This document shows positions 1 through 8,002 of a stretch of 16,288 nucleotides of DNA, piece after piece (within the stretch, counting starts at the first letter, position 1; each line of letters begins with the position of its first letter). The DNA comes from an uncultured Clostridia bacterium. Lineage in GTDB: Bacteria; Bacillota; Clostridia; Christensenellales; Borkfalkiaceae. The notes under the pieces were generated by a model. The model did not search any database. It worked only from the letters and a program-made list of their open reading frames with translations, and was not told the origin of the DNA. The DNA is taken from assembly GCA_934271275.1 (NCBI GenBank), contig CAKQRD010000028.1, positions 1 through 16,288 of the forward strand, written 5' to 3'. The translations under genes and the position numbers were made by a program.

Positions 1-2
1 AC

Positions 3-3000
3 GAATTCCGCAACGAATATTACGCGGGCGGCGGCTCGACTCATTCCGAAGTTCTGGCGCGGCTTTCGTATCTCGAGGGCGAACAAGTCGTTCCGCCCGA
101 TTTCTCCGAAGACGAACTGCCTGTCCGTCAGGGGTATTATCTCGACCTTAACGACCTCTGGGAAAAATACTTCCCGTTCTTAGGCGACCAAATCGACGAG
201 AGTTTCGACGGAACCTATCCCGTAGTTACCTACGAAAACGCAAGTACCATTTATAAAGGGTATATGATAGTAAATACTTCGTATTACAGGCTTAAATGGA
301 AACAGCGCGTTTTCAAAGCCGAATTCAGTTCGCCGGTATATCTCACCTCGTCCGAAATCGCGAGAACCGAACGTCTGTTCTCGGCGGATATGCTTTACGT
401 TCCGTCGCTTCGCTCGTTTATCGTACTTACGGACAAAATAGTCGCGCCGGACATCGCCGGTAAAAAATACTCGGAATTCGTAAGCACGAGCGGACTGACT
501 TTCTTCGCCGACTATTACGAAGTAGATCCGAATGCGGACGCTTTCAAGGGCTTCGATATAGAAGCAGGCTTCTACCCGATAATCCGCGTCGACACCGAAT
601 CGAATCTCTATCTCGAAAACTTTGACGGGATTAAAAACGGCGCGCAGTTCGTTGCGACCTACACCGACGAGAACGTGTTCACCGAAACTTACGTACTCGA
701 AACGGAAACGGTGAGCCGCGTGAAAACGGAATATAAACCGTTCGATTACGTCGGCAAAACCATCCGTCCGCTCCCGCCCGAACAGTTTGCGATAGGCGCA
801 GAATTCACCGAGAACGGAAACGTTTACGTCATCAAAGGTTACCGCGACATCAACGCCGAAAACGACGAAAGCAGTCGTTTCTATGAAGTGAACTCAATGC
901 CTGACGTGACTAAAAACAGAATCTGGTACGTCCTTTACGAGCGCAAAGGCTACGACGAACTGCCCGTTTATTACGTTAAAATAATTGCGAACGGCGTTTA
1001 TATAGGCGATTTCGGCATAAAACAAGGCGAGCCGATAAACGTTGCGTTGCTGAAAATCAATTTTTCCGACGAAACTGTTGTAAGCAGGCTTGCAGGCTAT
1101 CCGCTTATGACTCTGAACGAAACGATAAAATCCTATTCGGTCGTCTGGGATGAAACGAATATCCCTGCGCAAATGCCCGAAAAAGACGTTACCGTAAATC
1201 TGACGGCAACGTATACGTTTAACGAGCTTACCGCCGAGTTTATCGTAAGCGATCCGCTCCAAAGTTTTGCGGACGGATTGAATTTCGATACAAACCCCGA
1301 CGGCGACAAAGTGTATACGGCAAAAGGCAAGACCTGGACTTTCGGCTCGACCGACGACACGGCGTTTTATTCGCTCCCGAAACTCAACGATTACTTTGAC
1401 GCCGACGGCAAAAAATACTACGCGTTTTACGGTTGGAAGAACGCAGGCGGCGAAGAATATCCTTACGGAATACGCATAGCGTTTGTTAAAAACGAAGTTT
1501 ATACGCCTATATTCTCTGAAAAAACGGTATTACCGACAATTGCGTTCGTCAGCGTAAGCGACTACGGCTATGAGTATTACTACAAAATAATCGAGGGCGA
1601 TTACTTCGGCAAAACGCTTGCAGAGGTAATACAATCCGCAAAAATCGATCCTCCCGCTCGTGGCGACGTAAACGGCGTTTACGAATACGAGTTCAAGGAT
1701 TGGGGCGTTGACGAAAGTTCCTACGTCGTCGGCACCGAAAAAGACGGGAACGGCAACGTAAAAACTTACGTCGTTTTCAAAGCACGATTTATTGAACAAG
1801 GAAAACCGCATACGGTTACTTTCGAGGCTTTGGGCGGAGCGTTTTCGGGCGGAGAAAAAACGCTTAAAAAGGTCGGCGTTTACGGCGAGGATATATCCTC
1901 TGTCATCGCAGAGAATTATTCCGACGAAAAAGGCGATTTTGCATTTATTTGCTGGACGACGATCCCGTATTCTCTCGACCACAAGGTGGACAAAGAGGAT
2001 TTGAAAATCGGCACCGAGGACGTGACGTATTATGCGTACTATTCGCTTTCTCCCGCTACGATAACGCTTACTTTCAAGGGAAAAGTTCAAACGGAAGAAT
2101 CCGACGGTACCGGCAACGTTTACTTCGGCGGAGATAAATCGAAAACCGAACTCAAAGTAAGCGATTTGTACGGCAGGGGTTACTATCTGACGGCGAGCGA
2201 ATTTGCGGTGGACAGCAAGTCCAAAACTTTCGTTCCCGATTATCTTAAATGGACGGTAGACGGCGAAGAACTGAGATCTGCGTTCTATAACGACGGGTAT
2301 ATGGCGTATATACCTTTCGACAATAATGCGACGGTAGAAATCGTTTTCAAGTCTGCCACACCGAAAATCGTCAACATTGCATTCGTCTCCGACGGAAAAT
2401 GTTTCGAGCCGGACGGTACGATAATAGACGGAGTGATTTGCAACGGTTATATGAGCGGGTTCAGACACGTTGCGAATTACTACGAGGCTTACGGCTCGAC
2501 AATGACCGCGCCCAACGTTGATTATTACAGCGCAAACTATTATCGCTTCGACCGTTGGGAAGCGAAGACGTCGGACGGAACCGTTATTTCCGTTAAAGCG
2601 GGCGACACGATAACCTTTACCGAAGACCTTGTTTTCTACGGCGTTTACGTCCACGATACGGCGGAAAAAGTCGAACTTACTTTCCGTGCCGATGAATCTT
2701 ACGGCAGTTCGGAAGGTGACGGCGATCTCGTGGGGTTAAAGGTGTTTGACGACGGCAGCGTGGAAATAACCGACTATGGCACGGCGGGTGAAAAGATTGC
2801 GTTTGATAAAATTCCGTCCTGCAAGGGAATGAAATTTGTCGGGTGGAGAACGGGCGGCAGCAATGAAATCATTACGCCAAGCAAACTGAAAGAGACGGTT
2901 TATTCGGCAAAAACGACTTATTATGCGGTTTACGAACCGGACGCCGAAACTTATAAAGTGGTTTTGAACGCGGGCGACGGGAAATTCGCAGACGGAACAA

Positions 3001-4385
3001 CCGAAAAGACCATTGAAACCGTCCCGTTCGGCAGACTTGCGAAAGAACTCGAAAAACCTATGCCGAATGCGTCGGGGCTTGTTTTCAGCCACTACGAAAA
3101 CGAAAGCGGTTACCCCGTAACCGTTATAGAAAAAGCCGAAAAACTTTATGCAAGATACGCAAAACCCGTTTCAACGTTTGAAGAGTTGCAAAACATCAAC
3201 CTCTCTCCCGAACAGAATTACGTTCTTCAAAACGATATTAAGCTCGGCGGTCATATTTGGGACGACGGCAATCTCGTAAGTTGGACGGCGATCGGCGCAA
3301 ACAATCCGAGCGGTTTTTCGGGGACTTTCAACGGAAACGGGTATAAAATTTCCTTTTCGGCAAAAAGCGGAACAAAACAAAACTTCGGGCTGTTCTCCAA
3401 GATAAGCGGTACGGTTTACAATCTGTCAGTCGTAGGTTATTTCTCGATAAGCGGTACGACCGATGCGACTGCTCTCGGCGCATTTGCAAGCGAAGTTGCG
3501 GAAAGCGGACAAATTATCGATTGCGTGAGTTTCGTAAGATTTACCGTTGCTGTGAAAGCAAATCAAAAACTTTCCGTTTCGGGTGCGATCGGCGTGAATA
3601 ACGGTCTTATAGACGGATTGATGACTTCGGCGAGCGGCGAGATAAATATCGACAGCGATAAAGAATTTAACGTCGGCTCAACGGTCGGTACCAACAACGG
3701 CACGATGAAAAACGTCAATCAAAGCGGAAGGGGCGGTTCGGTTTACGTGACGCTTGCAAGAAGTCTTAATTGCAATATAGGCTCGTTTGCGGGCTACAAT
3801 TCGGGCAAAATCGAAAATTGTTTCTCCGAAAGAGCGATAACTATAAATCTTTCGCAAGGCGACAACGTATATCTCGAAAATTCCGTTTCGCTCGGCGGCT
3901 TTGCAGGTAAAAACGACGGGACTATCGAAAACTCGACCACGTTATACGGATACCTTGACTACAACGTTAGCAATATTACGCTATTCGGCGAAAAGGGGCT
4001 GTATCTTTCTTATATCTCGTATTCGGAAACGCCGTGTTATATCGTTTACGCCGTGGGTAAAGACGATCAAGGTCCGACGTATACCACAAAATGCGTGATA
4101 TATCTTGACGAAAACGCCGAAAAGAAAGACTCGGACGAATATGAAGAATATACTCTTTCGGAGTTTAACGCAGCTCATCCTGCCGAAGCGACAAAGATAG
4201 ACGCGCTCAGAGATTGCATCGATTTCGACGGATTTGTTCCCGTAAATAACGGTAAAATCGATAACTGCTTCGTTGTGCCGAACGTGGGAACCGGCAACGG
4301 CGTGGAACTCGTTTCGAGTTGCGGATTCGACGAATTAAAGTGGAATTACCTTTTGAGACTTCATGAAACCGTCTATCAACCGTAA
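3..4385 (+). CDS. Giant secreted surface protein with InlB-type and GLUG repeats (5' end missing)
   Basis: The reading frame is open from the window edge (position 3) to TAA at 4383-4385, so 1460 residues are visible and the true start lies upstream; the first in-frame ATG, at 264, lies inside the protein and is not its start. The middle is a series of degenerate Listeria-Bacteroides (Flg_new/InlB B) repeats, recognisable by an aromatic-rich F-x-x-W core followed by YYAYY or YAVY, for example near nt 1415-1460, 1936-2050, 2535-2655, 2826-2940 and 3075-3160. From nt 3170 a segment of the form TFEELQNI...GTFNGNGYKI introduces GLUG repeats (nt 3300-3960), with units such as GTNNGTMKNV, GYNSGKIENC and GKNDGTIENS. 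Such proteins are usually exported adhesins or wall-associated scaffolds. The visible C-terminus has no LPXTG or SLH anchor. Its ligand cannot be told from sequence. Confidence 0.9.
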   Translation, partial: EFRNEYYAGGGSTHSEVLARLSYLEGEQVVPPDFSEDELPVRQGYYLDLNDLWEKYFPFLGDQIDESFDGTYPVVTYENASTIYKGYMIVNTSYYRLKWKQRVFKAEFSSPVYLTSSEIARTERLFSADMLYVPSLRSFIVLTDKIVAPDIAGKKYSEFVSTSGLTFFADYYEVDPNADAFKGFDIEAGFYPIIRVDTESNLYLENFDGIKNGAQFVATYTDENVFTETYVLETETVSRVKTEYKPFDYVGKTIRPLPPEQFAIGAEFTENGNVYVIKGYRDINAENDESSRFYEVNSMPDVTKNRIWYVLYERKGYDELPVYYVKIIANGVYIGDFGIKQGEPINVALLKINFSDETVVSRLAGYPLMTLNETIKSYSVVWDETNIPAQMPEKDVTVNLTATYTFNELTAEFIVSDPLQSFADGLNFDTNPDGDKVYTAKGKTWTFGSTDDTAFYSLPKLNDYFDADGKKYYAFYGWKNAGGEEYPYGIRIAFVKNEVYTPIFSEKTVLPTIAFVSVSDYGYEYYYKIIEGDYFGKTLAEVIQSAKIDPPARGDVNGVYEYEFKDWGVDESSYVVGTEKDGNGNVKTYVVFKARFIEQGKPHTVTFEALGGAFSGGEKTLKKVGVYGEDISSVIAENYSDEKGDFAFICWTTIPYSLDHKVDKEDLKIGTEDVTYYAYYSLSPATITLTFKGKVQTEESDGTGNVYFGGDKSKTELKVSDLYGRGYYLTASEFAVDSKSKTFVPDYLKWTVDGEELRSAFYNDGYMAYIPFDNNATVEIVFKSATPKIVNIAFVSDGKCFEPDGTIIDGVICNGYMSGFRHVANYYEAYGSTMTAPNVDYYSANYYRFDRWEAKTSDGTVISVKAGDTITFTEDLVFYGVYVHDTAEKVELTFRADESYGSSEGDGDLVGLKVFDDGSVEITDYGTAGEKIAFDKIPSCKGMKFVGWRTGGSNEIITPSKLKETVYSAKTTYYAVYEPDAETYKVVLNAGDGKFADGTTEKTIETVPFGRLAKELEKPMPNASGLVFSHYENESGYPVTVIEKAEKLYARYAKPVSTFEELQNINLSPEQNYVLQNDIKLGGHIWDDGNLVSWTAIGANNPSGFSGTFNGNGYKISFSAKSGTKQNFGLFSKISGTVYNLSVVGYFSISGTTDATALGAFASEVAESGQIIDCVSFVRFTVAVKANQKLSVSGAIGVNNGLIDGLMTSASGEINIDSDKEFNVGSTVGTNNGTMKNVNQSGRGGSVYVTLARSLNCNIGSFAGYNSGKIENCFSERAITINLSQGDNVYLENSVSLGGFAGKNDGTIENSTTLYGYLDYNVSNITLFGEKGLYLSYISYSETPCYIVYAVGKDDQGPTYTTKCVIYLDENAEKKDSDEYEEYTLSEFNAAHPAEATKIDALRDCIDFDGFVPVNNGKIDNCFVVPNVGTGNGVELVSSCGFDELKWNYLLRLHETVYQP

Positions 4386-4431
4386 CGGTCTGTTTAGAAT
4401 TTTGACGGCTGATTGATTTACAACTAAAACG

Positions 4432-4467
4432 AAAAAGGAAGTTTGATTTATATCGGACTTCCTTTTT
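4432..4467 (+). terminator. Rho-independent terminator of the surface protein gene
   Basis: A perfect 11-bp stem (4432-4442 with 4457-4467, AAAAAGGAAGT against ACTTCCTTTTT) encloses a 14-nt loop and lies 47 nt after the stop codon. The 3' arm itself ends in five T residues. The A- and T-flanked arms would let it work in both directions. Confidence 0.85.
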
Positions 4468-4993
4468 ATATGCGATTGTCGGGAAAAAATCTCGGCAATT
4501 TTTTTGTAAAATTTTCGTGAAATACCCCAACAAACGGCGACTTTCGAGGCGAATAAAGACAAGGTATCTCATCTGGTTTACGGTATAAAATCAAAAAATA
4601 ACAAAAAAGAGTATGTTTCAACACGATTCATACACTTTTCTCTTTAATTCTAATAGTGTCCATAAAGTTATATCACAACATAAATAATACGCAACAGTAA
4701 AAACAACCGTTTCTTTCTAATGAATGTTCTAATAAACGTGCAGTATTTTGGAATTTTTGACCTTTGGTTTTAGTTGTTGACTTTTATTTACGGATAGGAT
4801 TAAAAAACTTAAAAAATAAACAAAACTCGTTCTAATAGGCTGAAATTTGCTTAAAAATAAGCATAATTATATGTAAATTTTTAATTCTAAACGGTCCTAA
4901 AAAACAGTGATTTTGAGAGTCTACGGAACCGAAGGCTAGGGATTCGAACTCCTTTTTGCTTGCATAGAGCATAAGATTATGTGCGAACCCGAT
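4468..4993. other. AT-rich non-coding stretch, possible left junction of the mobile element
   Basis: No convincing gene is present; the longest ATG frames I checked are under 25 codons and lack ribosome binding sites. It holds four TTCTAAT copies (listed separately) and, near 4940-4956, a string that resembles the complement of a tRNA T-loop (GGATTCGAAC). The T-stem does not pair properly, so this is at most a tRNA remnant or chance. A 12-bp palindrome CATAAGATTATG lies at 4970-4981. Confidence 0.5.
4648..4839 (+). repeat. Four TTCTAAT direct repeats
   Basis: TTCTAAT occurs at 4648, 4715, 4727 and 4830, three of the four followed by A. I did not see it in the non-coding right flank (10450-11100). 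Spacing is irregular (67, 12 and 103 bp), so it is not a CRISPR array or simple tandem repeat. Clustered short direct repeats next to an integrated element could be arm-type binding sites, but AT-rich composition makes chance a real alternative. Confidence 0.4.
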
Positions 4994-5055
4994 AGGGGAT
5001 TCGGGCGAAGCCCTCCGAAGCGACAGCGGAGGAGCGTCCCTTATGGGTGCAACCC
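4994..5055 (+). ncRNA. Hairpin-dense block, candidate small structured RNA
   Basis: Several short stems pack into about 60 nt: GGGC-GAA-GCCC (5003-5013), CCTCCG/CGGAGG (5012-5017 with 5027-5032), GGGT-GCA-ACCC (5045-5055), and an outer pairing of AGGG (4994-4997) with CCCT (5038-5041), extended by a G-U pair. Two terminator-like hairpins follow directly on the plus strand. The arrangement suggests a short plus-strand transcript, but no clear promoter was found. The same block could instead be a repeated palindromic element or a single-stranded-DNA feature of the mobile element. Confidence 0.35.
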
Positions 5056-5058
5056 TCT

Positions 5059-5100
5059 AACCCTTGTAAGTCACTGACGATTTCAAGGGTTTTGCTTTTT
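5059..5100 (+). terminator. Terminator-like inverted repeat with T-rich tail
   Basis: AACCCTTG (5059-5066) pairs with CAAGGGTT (5084-5091) around a 17-nt loop that itself contains GTCA-C-TGAC. It is followed by TTGCTTTTT. The shape fits an intrinsic terminator for plus-strand transcription, but inverted repeats of this kind also occur as recombinase core sites, so an attachment-site role is possible. Confidence 0.45.
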
Positions 5101-5115
5101 AAAAATTTTCTTGGG

Positions 5116-5141
5116 AACGAGCCTTCGATAAGGTCGTTTTT
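5116..5141 (+). terminator. Second terminator-like hairpin
   Basis: AACGA and CCTT (5116-5125, with bulged G5121) pair with AAGG and TCGTT (5130-5138) around the loop CGAT. The run of five T at 5137-5141 begins within the stem's last pairs. Together with the preceding hairpin it would end a plus-strand transcript coming from the 4994-5055 block. Confidence 0.5.
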
Positions 5142-5454
5142 AAAGCCCTGTCGAAACAAATATTTGCGTAAAAAGCAGATTAAAAATTGTAACAAAAAGG
5201 ATCCGAGGGTCGAAATAAAAATATAAAATTTGCAAGCCCTGAAAATTGACGATTTTAAAAAAATGCCAATAAAATGTGCAGAAACGTGCAAAGAGTATCG
5301 CTCGTAATCGATAAATATCGTTAAATATTTTTGAAAATCAGAAAAAATTTTTTGCCGACAAAACCCTCGTTACAAGCAATATTGTAAAAAATTCAAAATG
5401 TTTGTAAGATGGTCAACGAGGCTTAAAAATATCAGTATTAAAAAATTACAAAGA
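5142..5454. other. Non-coding AT-rich stretch with one regulator-like palindrome
   Basis: I see no supportable gene here. The only distinctive element is the palindrome CGATAAATATCG at 5309-5320, which resembles palindromes at 8202-8213 and 10516-10525. The sequence lies just beyond the end of the leftward operon, so it is probably the terminal region of the integrated element. Confidence 0.5.
5309..5320. promoter_or_regulatory. CGATA-AA-TATCG palindrome (left copy)
   Basis: An exact 5-bp inverted repeat with a 2-bp spacer. The longer string CGATAA-n-TATCGTT is shared with the copy at 8202-8215 in the excisionase promoter region. A shared binding site for the element's regulator or Xis protein is the simplest reading, but this is inference. 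Confidence 0.4.
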
Positions 5455-5491
5455 ATAACGCCCGTAAGAGAGTTTTTCTTACGGGCGTTAT
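5455..5491 (-). terminator. Terminator of the leftward operon
   Basis: A perfect 14-bp stem (5455-5468 with 5478-5491, ATAACGCCCGTAAG against its complement) has a 9-nt loop. On the minus strand it is followed by TCTTTGTAATTTTTT. It lies about 35 nt beyond the stop of the sigma-like gene and closes the excisionase-integrase operon. Confidence 0.85.
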
Positions 5492-5525
5492 CGTAAAACA
5501 TATTCGGTTAAGGTCATATAGGAGA

Positions 5526-6125
5526 TTAAACCATAACGGCAGTATATTTTTTCATTATGCGTTGCCGTCTTGCCCAGACTGTGCCGTGAGTGACGGATAA
5601 CATTTTCGCAACCGCAAACGCTCCGTATCCGTGCATACATAACGTTAAAGTGTCTTTCTCCGCTTTTGACAGGTTAAGACGTTCTATGATTTTATCCACC
5701 TTCTCGTATTCTTTTTCGGTATCTGTAATATCCGTTTCAATCGTTCTTGAAATAGCGGCTTCGTCCTCGATAAAGTCTTCGAGATAAGCGTCTCGGGTAT
5801 AACGGTAGGTAATTTCGTTTACTGCGGCATAGCAAAGCTTTAACACGCTTGCGGGGCGTTTGTATTTGTTAACCCCTACAATATCGTCAAGCTTCTTTCC
5901 TAAATGCTGTAAGAGTACGCAGCATACGCTTTGTACCAACTCGTACCCGTCGGATAAAGGACGGTCTATTGACGGAGAGTGAATATCGTCTAATAATCTC
6001 CTGTACATATTCCGGTATCTTTGGTTTTTACAGCTTGCCTTTTTAAGCGCGGCGACGGAAATGGATTGAGCCATATGTAAGAGGTTGTCTTTGGTAATCA
6101 CTTCGTAAAATATCTTAGAACTCAT
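5526..6125 (-). CDS. Sigma-70 region 4-like DNA-binding protein of the mobile element
   Basis: A 199-residue soluble protein. The C-terminal third, from about residue 143 (VDKIIERLNLSKAEKDTL) to the end, has the layout of a sigma-70 region 4 helix-turn-helix: LSKAEKDTLTLCMHGYGAF, then VAKMLSVTHGTVWARRQRI. The middle (GYELVQSVCCVLLQHLGKKL, residues 60-79) resembles a helical segment that I recall from sigma-like proteins of Firmicutes integrative elements and prophages. No standard region 2 is recognisable, so a classical promoter-melting sigma factor is not assured. The start at 6125 has an AAGGAG site seven bases upstream, which overlaps the stop of the preceding gene region (gap of 11 nt). 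It is the last gene of the leftward operon. Likely role: transcription control of element genes; a phage late-regulator type is the main alternative. Confidence 0.75.
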   Translation of the reverse strand: MSSKIFYEVITKDNLLHMAQSISVAALKKASCKNQRYRNMYRRLLDDIHSPSIDRPLSDGYELVQSVCCVLLQHLGKKLDDIVGVNKYKRPASVLKLCYAAVNEITYRYTRDAYLEDFIEDEAAISRTIETDITDTEKEYEKVDKIIERLNLSKAEKDTLTLCMHGYGAFAVAKMLSVTHGTVWARRQRIMKKYTAVMV

Positions 6126-6136
6126 AATCTCACTCC

Positions 6137-6469
6137 TTAAAATATCTCATCATCGATGTTCGAGTTGTTGCCGTAGTAGTGAGCCTGTTCTCTTTTCTCG
6201 AATCGGCTTATGTGTTTGCTGTCGGTTAAAGGCGTACCGCCGTTTCTGTATTTGTAAGCGATTCCGTCCGATAGCCCGTAGTAGTAATCTTTTTGATTGT
6301 CCGTTAAACGTATTTGTTTTTTGTAACCCGATTCCGCGTACTTTTTGCAGTTTTCCATAGTACGTTTGTTGTTTGCGTCTGCGTAATATCCGCTGTTTGA
6401 TAGGTTTTCGGAATATATCTCTATACCCTTAACGAATCCTTTTTTGTAACTGAAACTGTCTTTGTTCAT
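6137..6469 (-). CDS. Unknown 110-aa hydrophilic protein
   Basis: I do not recognise this family. The protein is small, highly charged and tyrosine-rich, with no signal peptide, membrane segment or cysteine motif that would suggest a metal site. It contains YKKGFVKGIEIYSE near the N-terminus and KDYYYGLSDGIAYKYRNGG in the middle. These two K/D-Y-x-x-G-x-x-x-G-I motifs look like a weak internal repeat. The start at 6469 has a clear AAAGGAG site about ten bases upstream. It lies directly downstream (in transcription direction) of the long inverted-repeat structure at 6508-6697 and 11 nt before the sigma-like gene, so it is probably translated from the same leftward mRNA. A role in element regulation or replication is only a guess from location. 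Confidence 0.7.
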   Translation of the reverse strand: MNKDSFSYKKGFVKGIEIYSENLSNSGYYADANNKRTMENCKKYAESGYKKQIRLTDNQKDYYYGLSDGIAYKYRNGGTPLTDSKHISRFEKREQAHYYGNNSNIDDEIF

Positions 6470-6507
6470 AATATAGAACTCCTTTAATGTGTTTTTTGCC
6501 TTTTTCG

Positions 6508-6697
6508 GCGGGGTACGAAAAGCACGGGGAAAGGATTTACCGCGCGCTGCAAAACTTATTCCGCCCCTAAGTCAACGAGGGAGTATGAAATCGTCGCATA
6601 AAAGGAAAGCCTTACCGGAAGGTAAGACTTAATACGAATAACACGCGGCGATTTAATACCGTTGACTTATGGGGCTATCCCCGTGCTACAACCCCGC
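6508..6697. ncRNA. Long nested inverted-repeat structure, candidate structured RNA or ssDNA site
   Basis: Five stems nest inside each other across 190 nt. P1: 6508-6514 with 6691-6697 (7 bp). P2: 6521-6530 with 6678-6687 (10 bp, AGCACGGGGA/TCCCCGTGCT). P3: 6564-6577 with 6660-6674 (14 bp, one bulged T6670). P4: 6588-6597 with 6645-6654 (10 bp including one T-G pair), extended by GTAT/ATAC. P5: 6611-6616 with 6621-6626, capped by GGAA and extended by AAG/CTT. The tip is a GNRA loop and the P4 mispair is a G-U wobble if read on the plus strand; on the minus strand the C-A mismatch in P5 becomes a G-U wobble, so strand is unresolved. GGGG-CTAT-CCCC (6671-6682) offers a competing local hairpin. 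No coding frame fills the gap. I do not recognise a known RNA class. Confidence 0.6.
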
Positions 6698-6722
6698 AGG
6701 AAGAAAAAGACAAAAAAGGAGA

Positions 6723-8000
6723 TCATCGCTTGCTCGATAAGATTTCTAAAAGCTCGTCTACGGAAGAAAACCCGTGTTCGAGCAGCTTTTCCTTTATCTC
6801 GGATAACTCGTCCTTCTTCTTCGGAACGCGTTTTTTAGATAAAGCGGAGGAGATAACGTTTGCGGATTGTAACTTGGAAGAAAAATCGAGGTGGCTGTAA
6901 ACGTCTGCGGTTGTGGAGAAGTTGGAATGCCCGAGCCATTCCTGAATCTGTTTCATCTGTACTCCGTTAGATAGCATAATCGAAGCGCAGGAATGCCGTA
7001 AATCGTGTAAACGGATTTTCTTTAAATTATGCCGACGGATAACCTTCTCGAAAGAGTGAGTAAGGTAATCGGGGCGGAAGAGTTCTCCGAGTTCGTTTAC
7101 GAATATGTAGTCCGCATACTTCTTGTTGTAGTCTATGCCGAAATATTCCTCGTTTTTGGATATTTGCTTTTTATGCTTGATTAGTTCTCGTTCGATGGCG
7201 GGGATAAGCGGGAGAGTGCGACAACTGGATTCCGTTTTCATTTTATCGGAAACGATGACCTTTCGTTCTACTAAAAGAAGCTTATGGTCGATAGAAACGG
7301 TTTTGCTCACGAAGTCAATCGATTCCCAGCGTAAACCGAGCAGCTCGCTGCGCCGAAGTCCGTAGTAAGCGAGGAACTTAAACGCGAGTTCGAGCTTATG
7401 CCCGCGGATAGCGGAGAAGAATTTTTCCATATCGCTGCTGTCGTAAAAGTTATGCGGTATCTTATCGCGTTTAAGCGGCGGAAGATAATCGTACGGGTTA
7501 TCCTTTATCCGTTTTTCGAGGAAAGCTTTTCGTAGAGCGGGACGGAGAATACTCGCGTAGTGTTTTAAGGTAATGTTTTTAACGTGACGAGTGGAACGTA
7601 GATATTCGTAAAACGCGGAAATATCATCTGCTTTGACCTCCGAGAGAGGTAAGTCTTTATCTCCCCAGAACTCTCTGAACGCTTTGACGTAGGATTTTTC
7701 TACGACGTGCCGTTGAGTAGGAGAAAGGGTATCTTTCTTCTCGTTGACGTAGTGGATAAGCCACCCGAGCCAGGAGGTGCGAGGCTCGGGAGTTTTAGTC
7801 ACGCGTTTAGCAATTACTTTATCGGGTTCGAGGTAAGAGAGTTCCTGAATCTTCGCTTCGAGGAATTTCTCGGCGTTGCGTTTGTTGCCGCGTTCTTTAA
7901 GTCCCGTGGAAACCCATTTCTGATTAAACTTACCGTTCTCGTCCTCGAAGTAAATGACGCAGTACCATATACCGTTTCTTACGGACAGTTTTCCTTTCAT
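6723..8000 (-). CDS. int: Tyrosine recombinase / phage-type integrase
   Basis: A full-length 425-residue integrase that would catalyse site-specific insertion and excision of the element. The N-terminal 60 residues resemble the AP2-like arm-binding domain, with WYCVIYFEDENGK. Residues about 75-170 form the SAM-like core-binding domain. The catalytic domain follows, with all expected residues visible: R216 in YYGLRRSELLGLRW, K255 in DKMKTESSCR, H332 and R335 in LHDLRHS, H358 in LGHSNFSTT, and the nucleophile Y368 in DVYSHLD. A basic, helical C-terminal extension (residues 388-425) follows the catalytic Tyr and is longer than in minimal integrases. The start at 8000 has AAAGGAG six bases upstream (8007-8013) and sits 2 nt after the stop of the excisionase-like gene, so the two are translationally linked. 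Confidence 0.97.
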   Translation of the reverse strand: MKGKLSVRNGIWYCVIYFEDENGKFNQKWVSTGLKERGNKRNAEKFLEAKIQELSYLEPDKVIAKRVTKTPEPRTSWLGWLIHYVNEKKDTLSPTQRHVVEKSYVKAFREFWGDKDLPLSEVKADDISAFYEYLRSTRHVKNITLKHYASILRPALRKAFLEKRIKDNPYDYLPPLKRDKIPHNFYDSSDMEKFFSAIRGHKLELAFKFLAYYGLRRSELLGLRWESIDFVSKTVSIDHKLLLVERKVIVSDKMKTESSCRTLPLIPAIERELIKHKKQISKNEEYFGIDYNKKYADYIFVNELGELFRPDYLTHSFEKVIRRHNLKKIRLHDLRHSCASIMLSNGVQMKQIQEWLGHSNFSTTADVYSHLDFSSKLQSANVISSALSKKRVPKKKDELSEIKEKLLEHGFSSVDELLEILSSKR

Positions 8001-8002
8001 TT

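Noticed and set aside
1530..2654. 374-aa minus-strand frame inside the surface protein gene (and similar long antisense frames inside 11375-16177)
   Set aside because: They are shadows of the plus-strand genes produced by their codon bias; they lack ribosome sites and have R/V/F-rich compositions typical of antisense frames.
4648..4839. CRISPR array
   Set aside because: Repeats are only 7 bases long with irregular spacing, and no cas gene is present.
4936..4960. tRNA-like T-loop complement (GGATTCGAAC) suggesting a minus-strand tRNA gene as integration site
   Set aside because: The T-stem does not pair beyond one or two positions and no acceptor, anticodon or D-arm could be fitted. It may be a remnant, but a tRNA call is not supportable.
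4977..5291. Leftward 104-aa open frame in the left non-coding region
   Set aside because: Its path runs through the hairpin block and both terminators, has no ribosome binding site, and its sequence is low-complexity basic/hydrophobic, so it reads as a chance frame.
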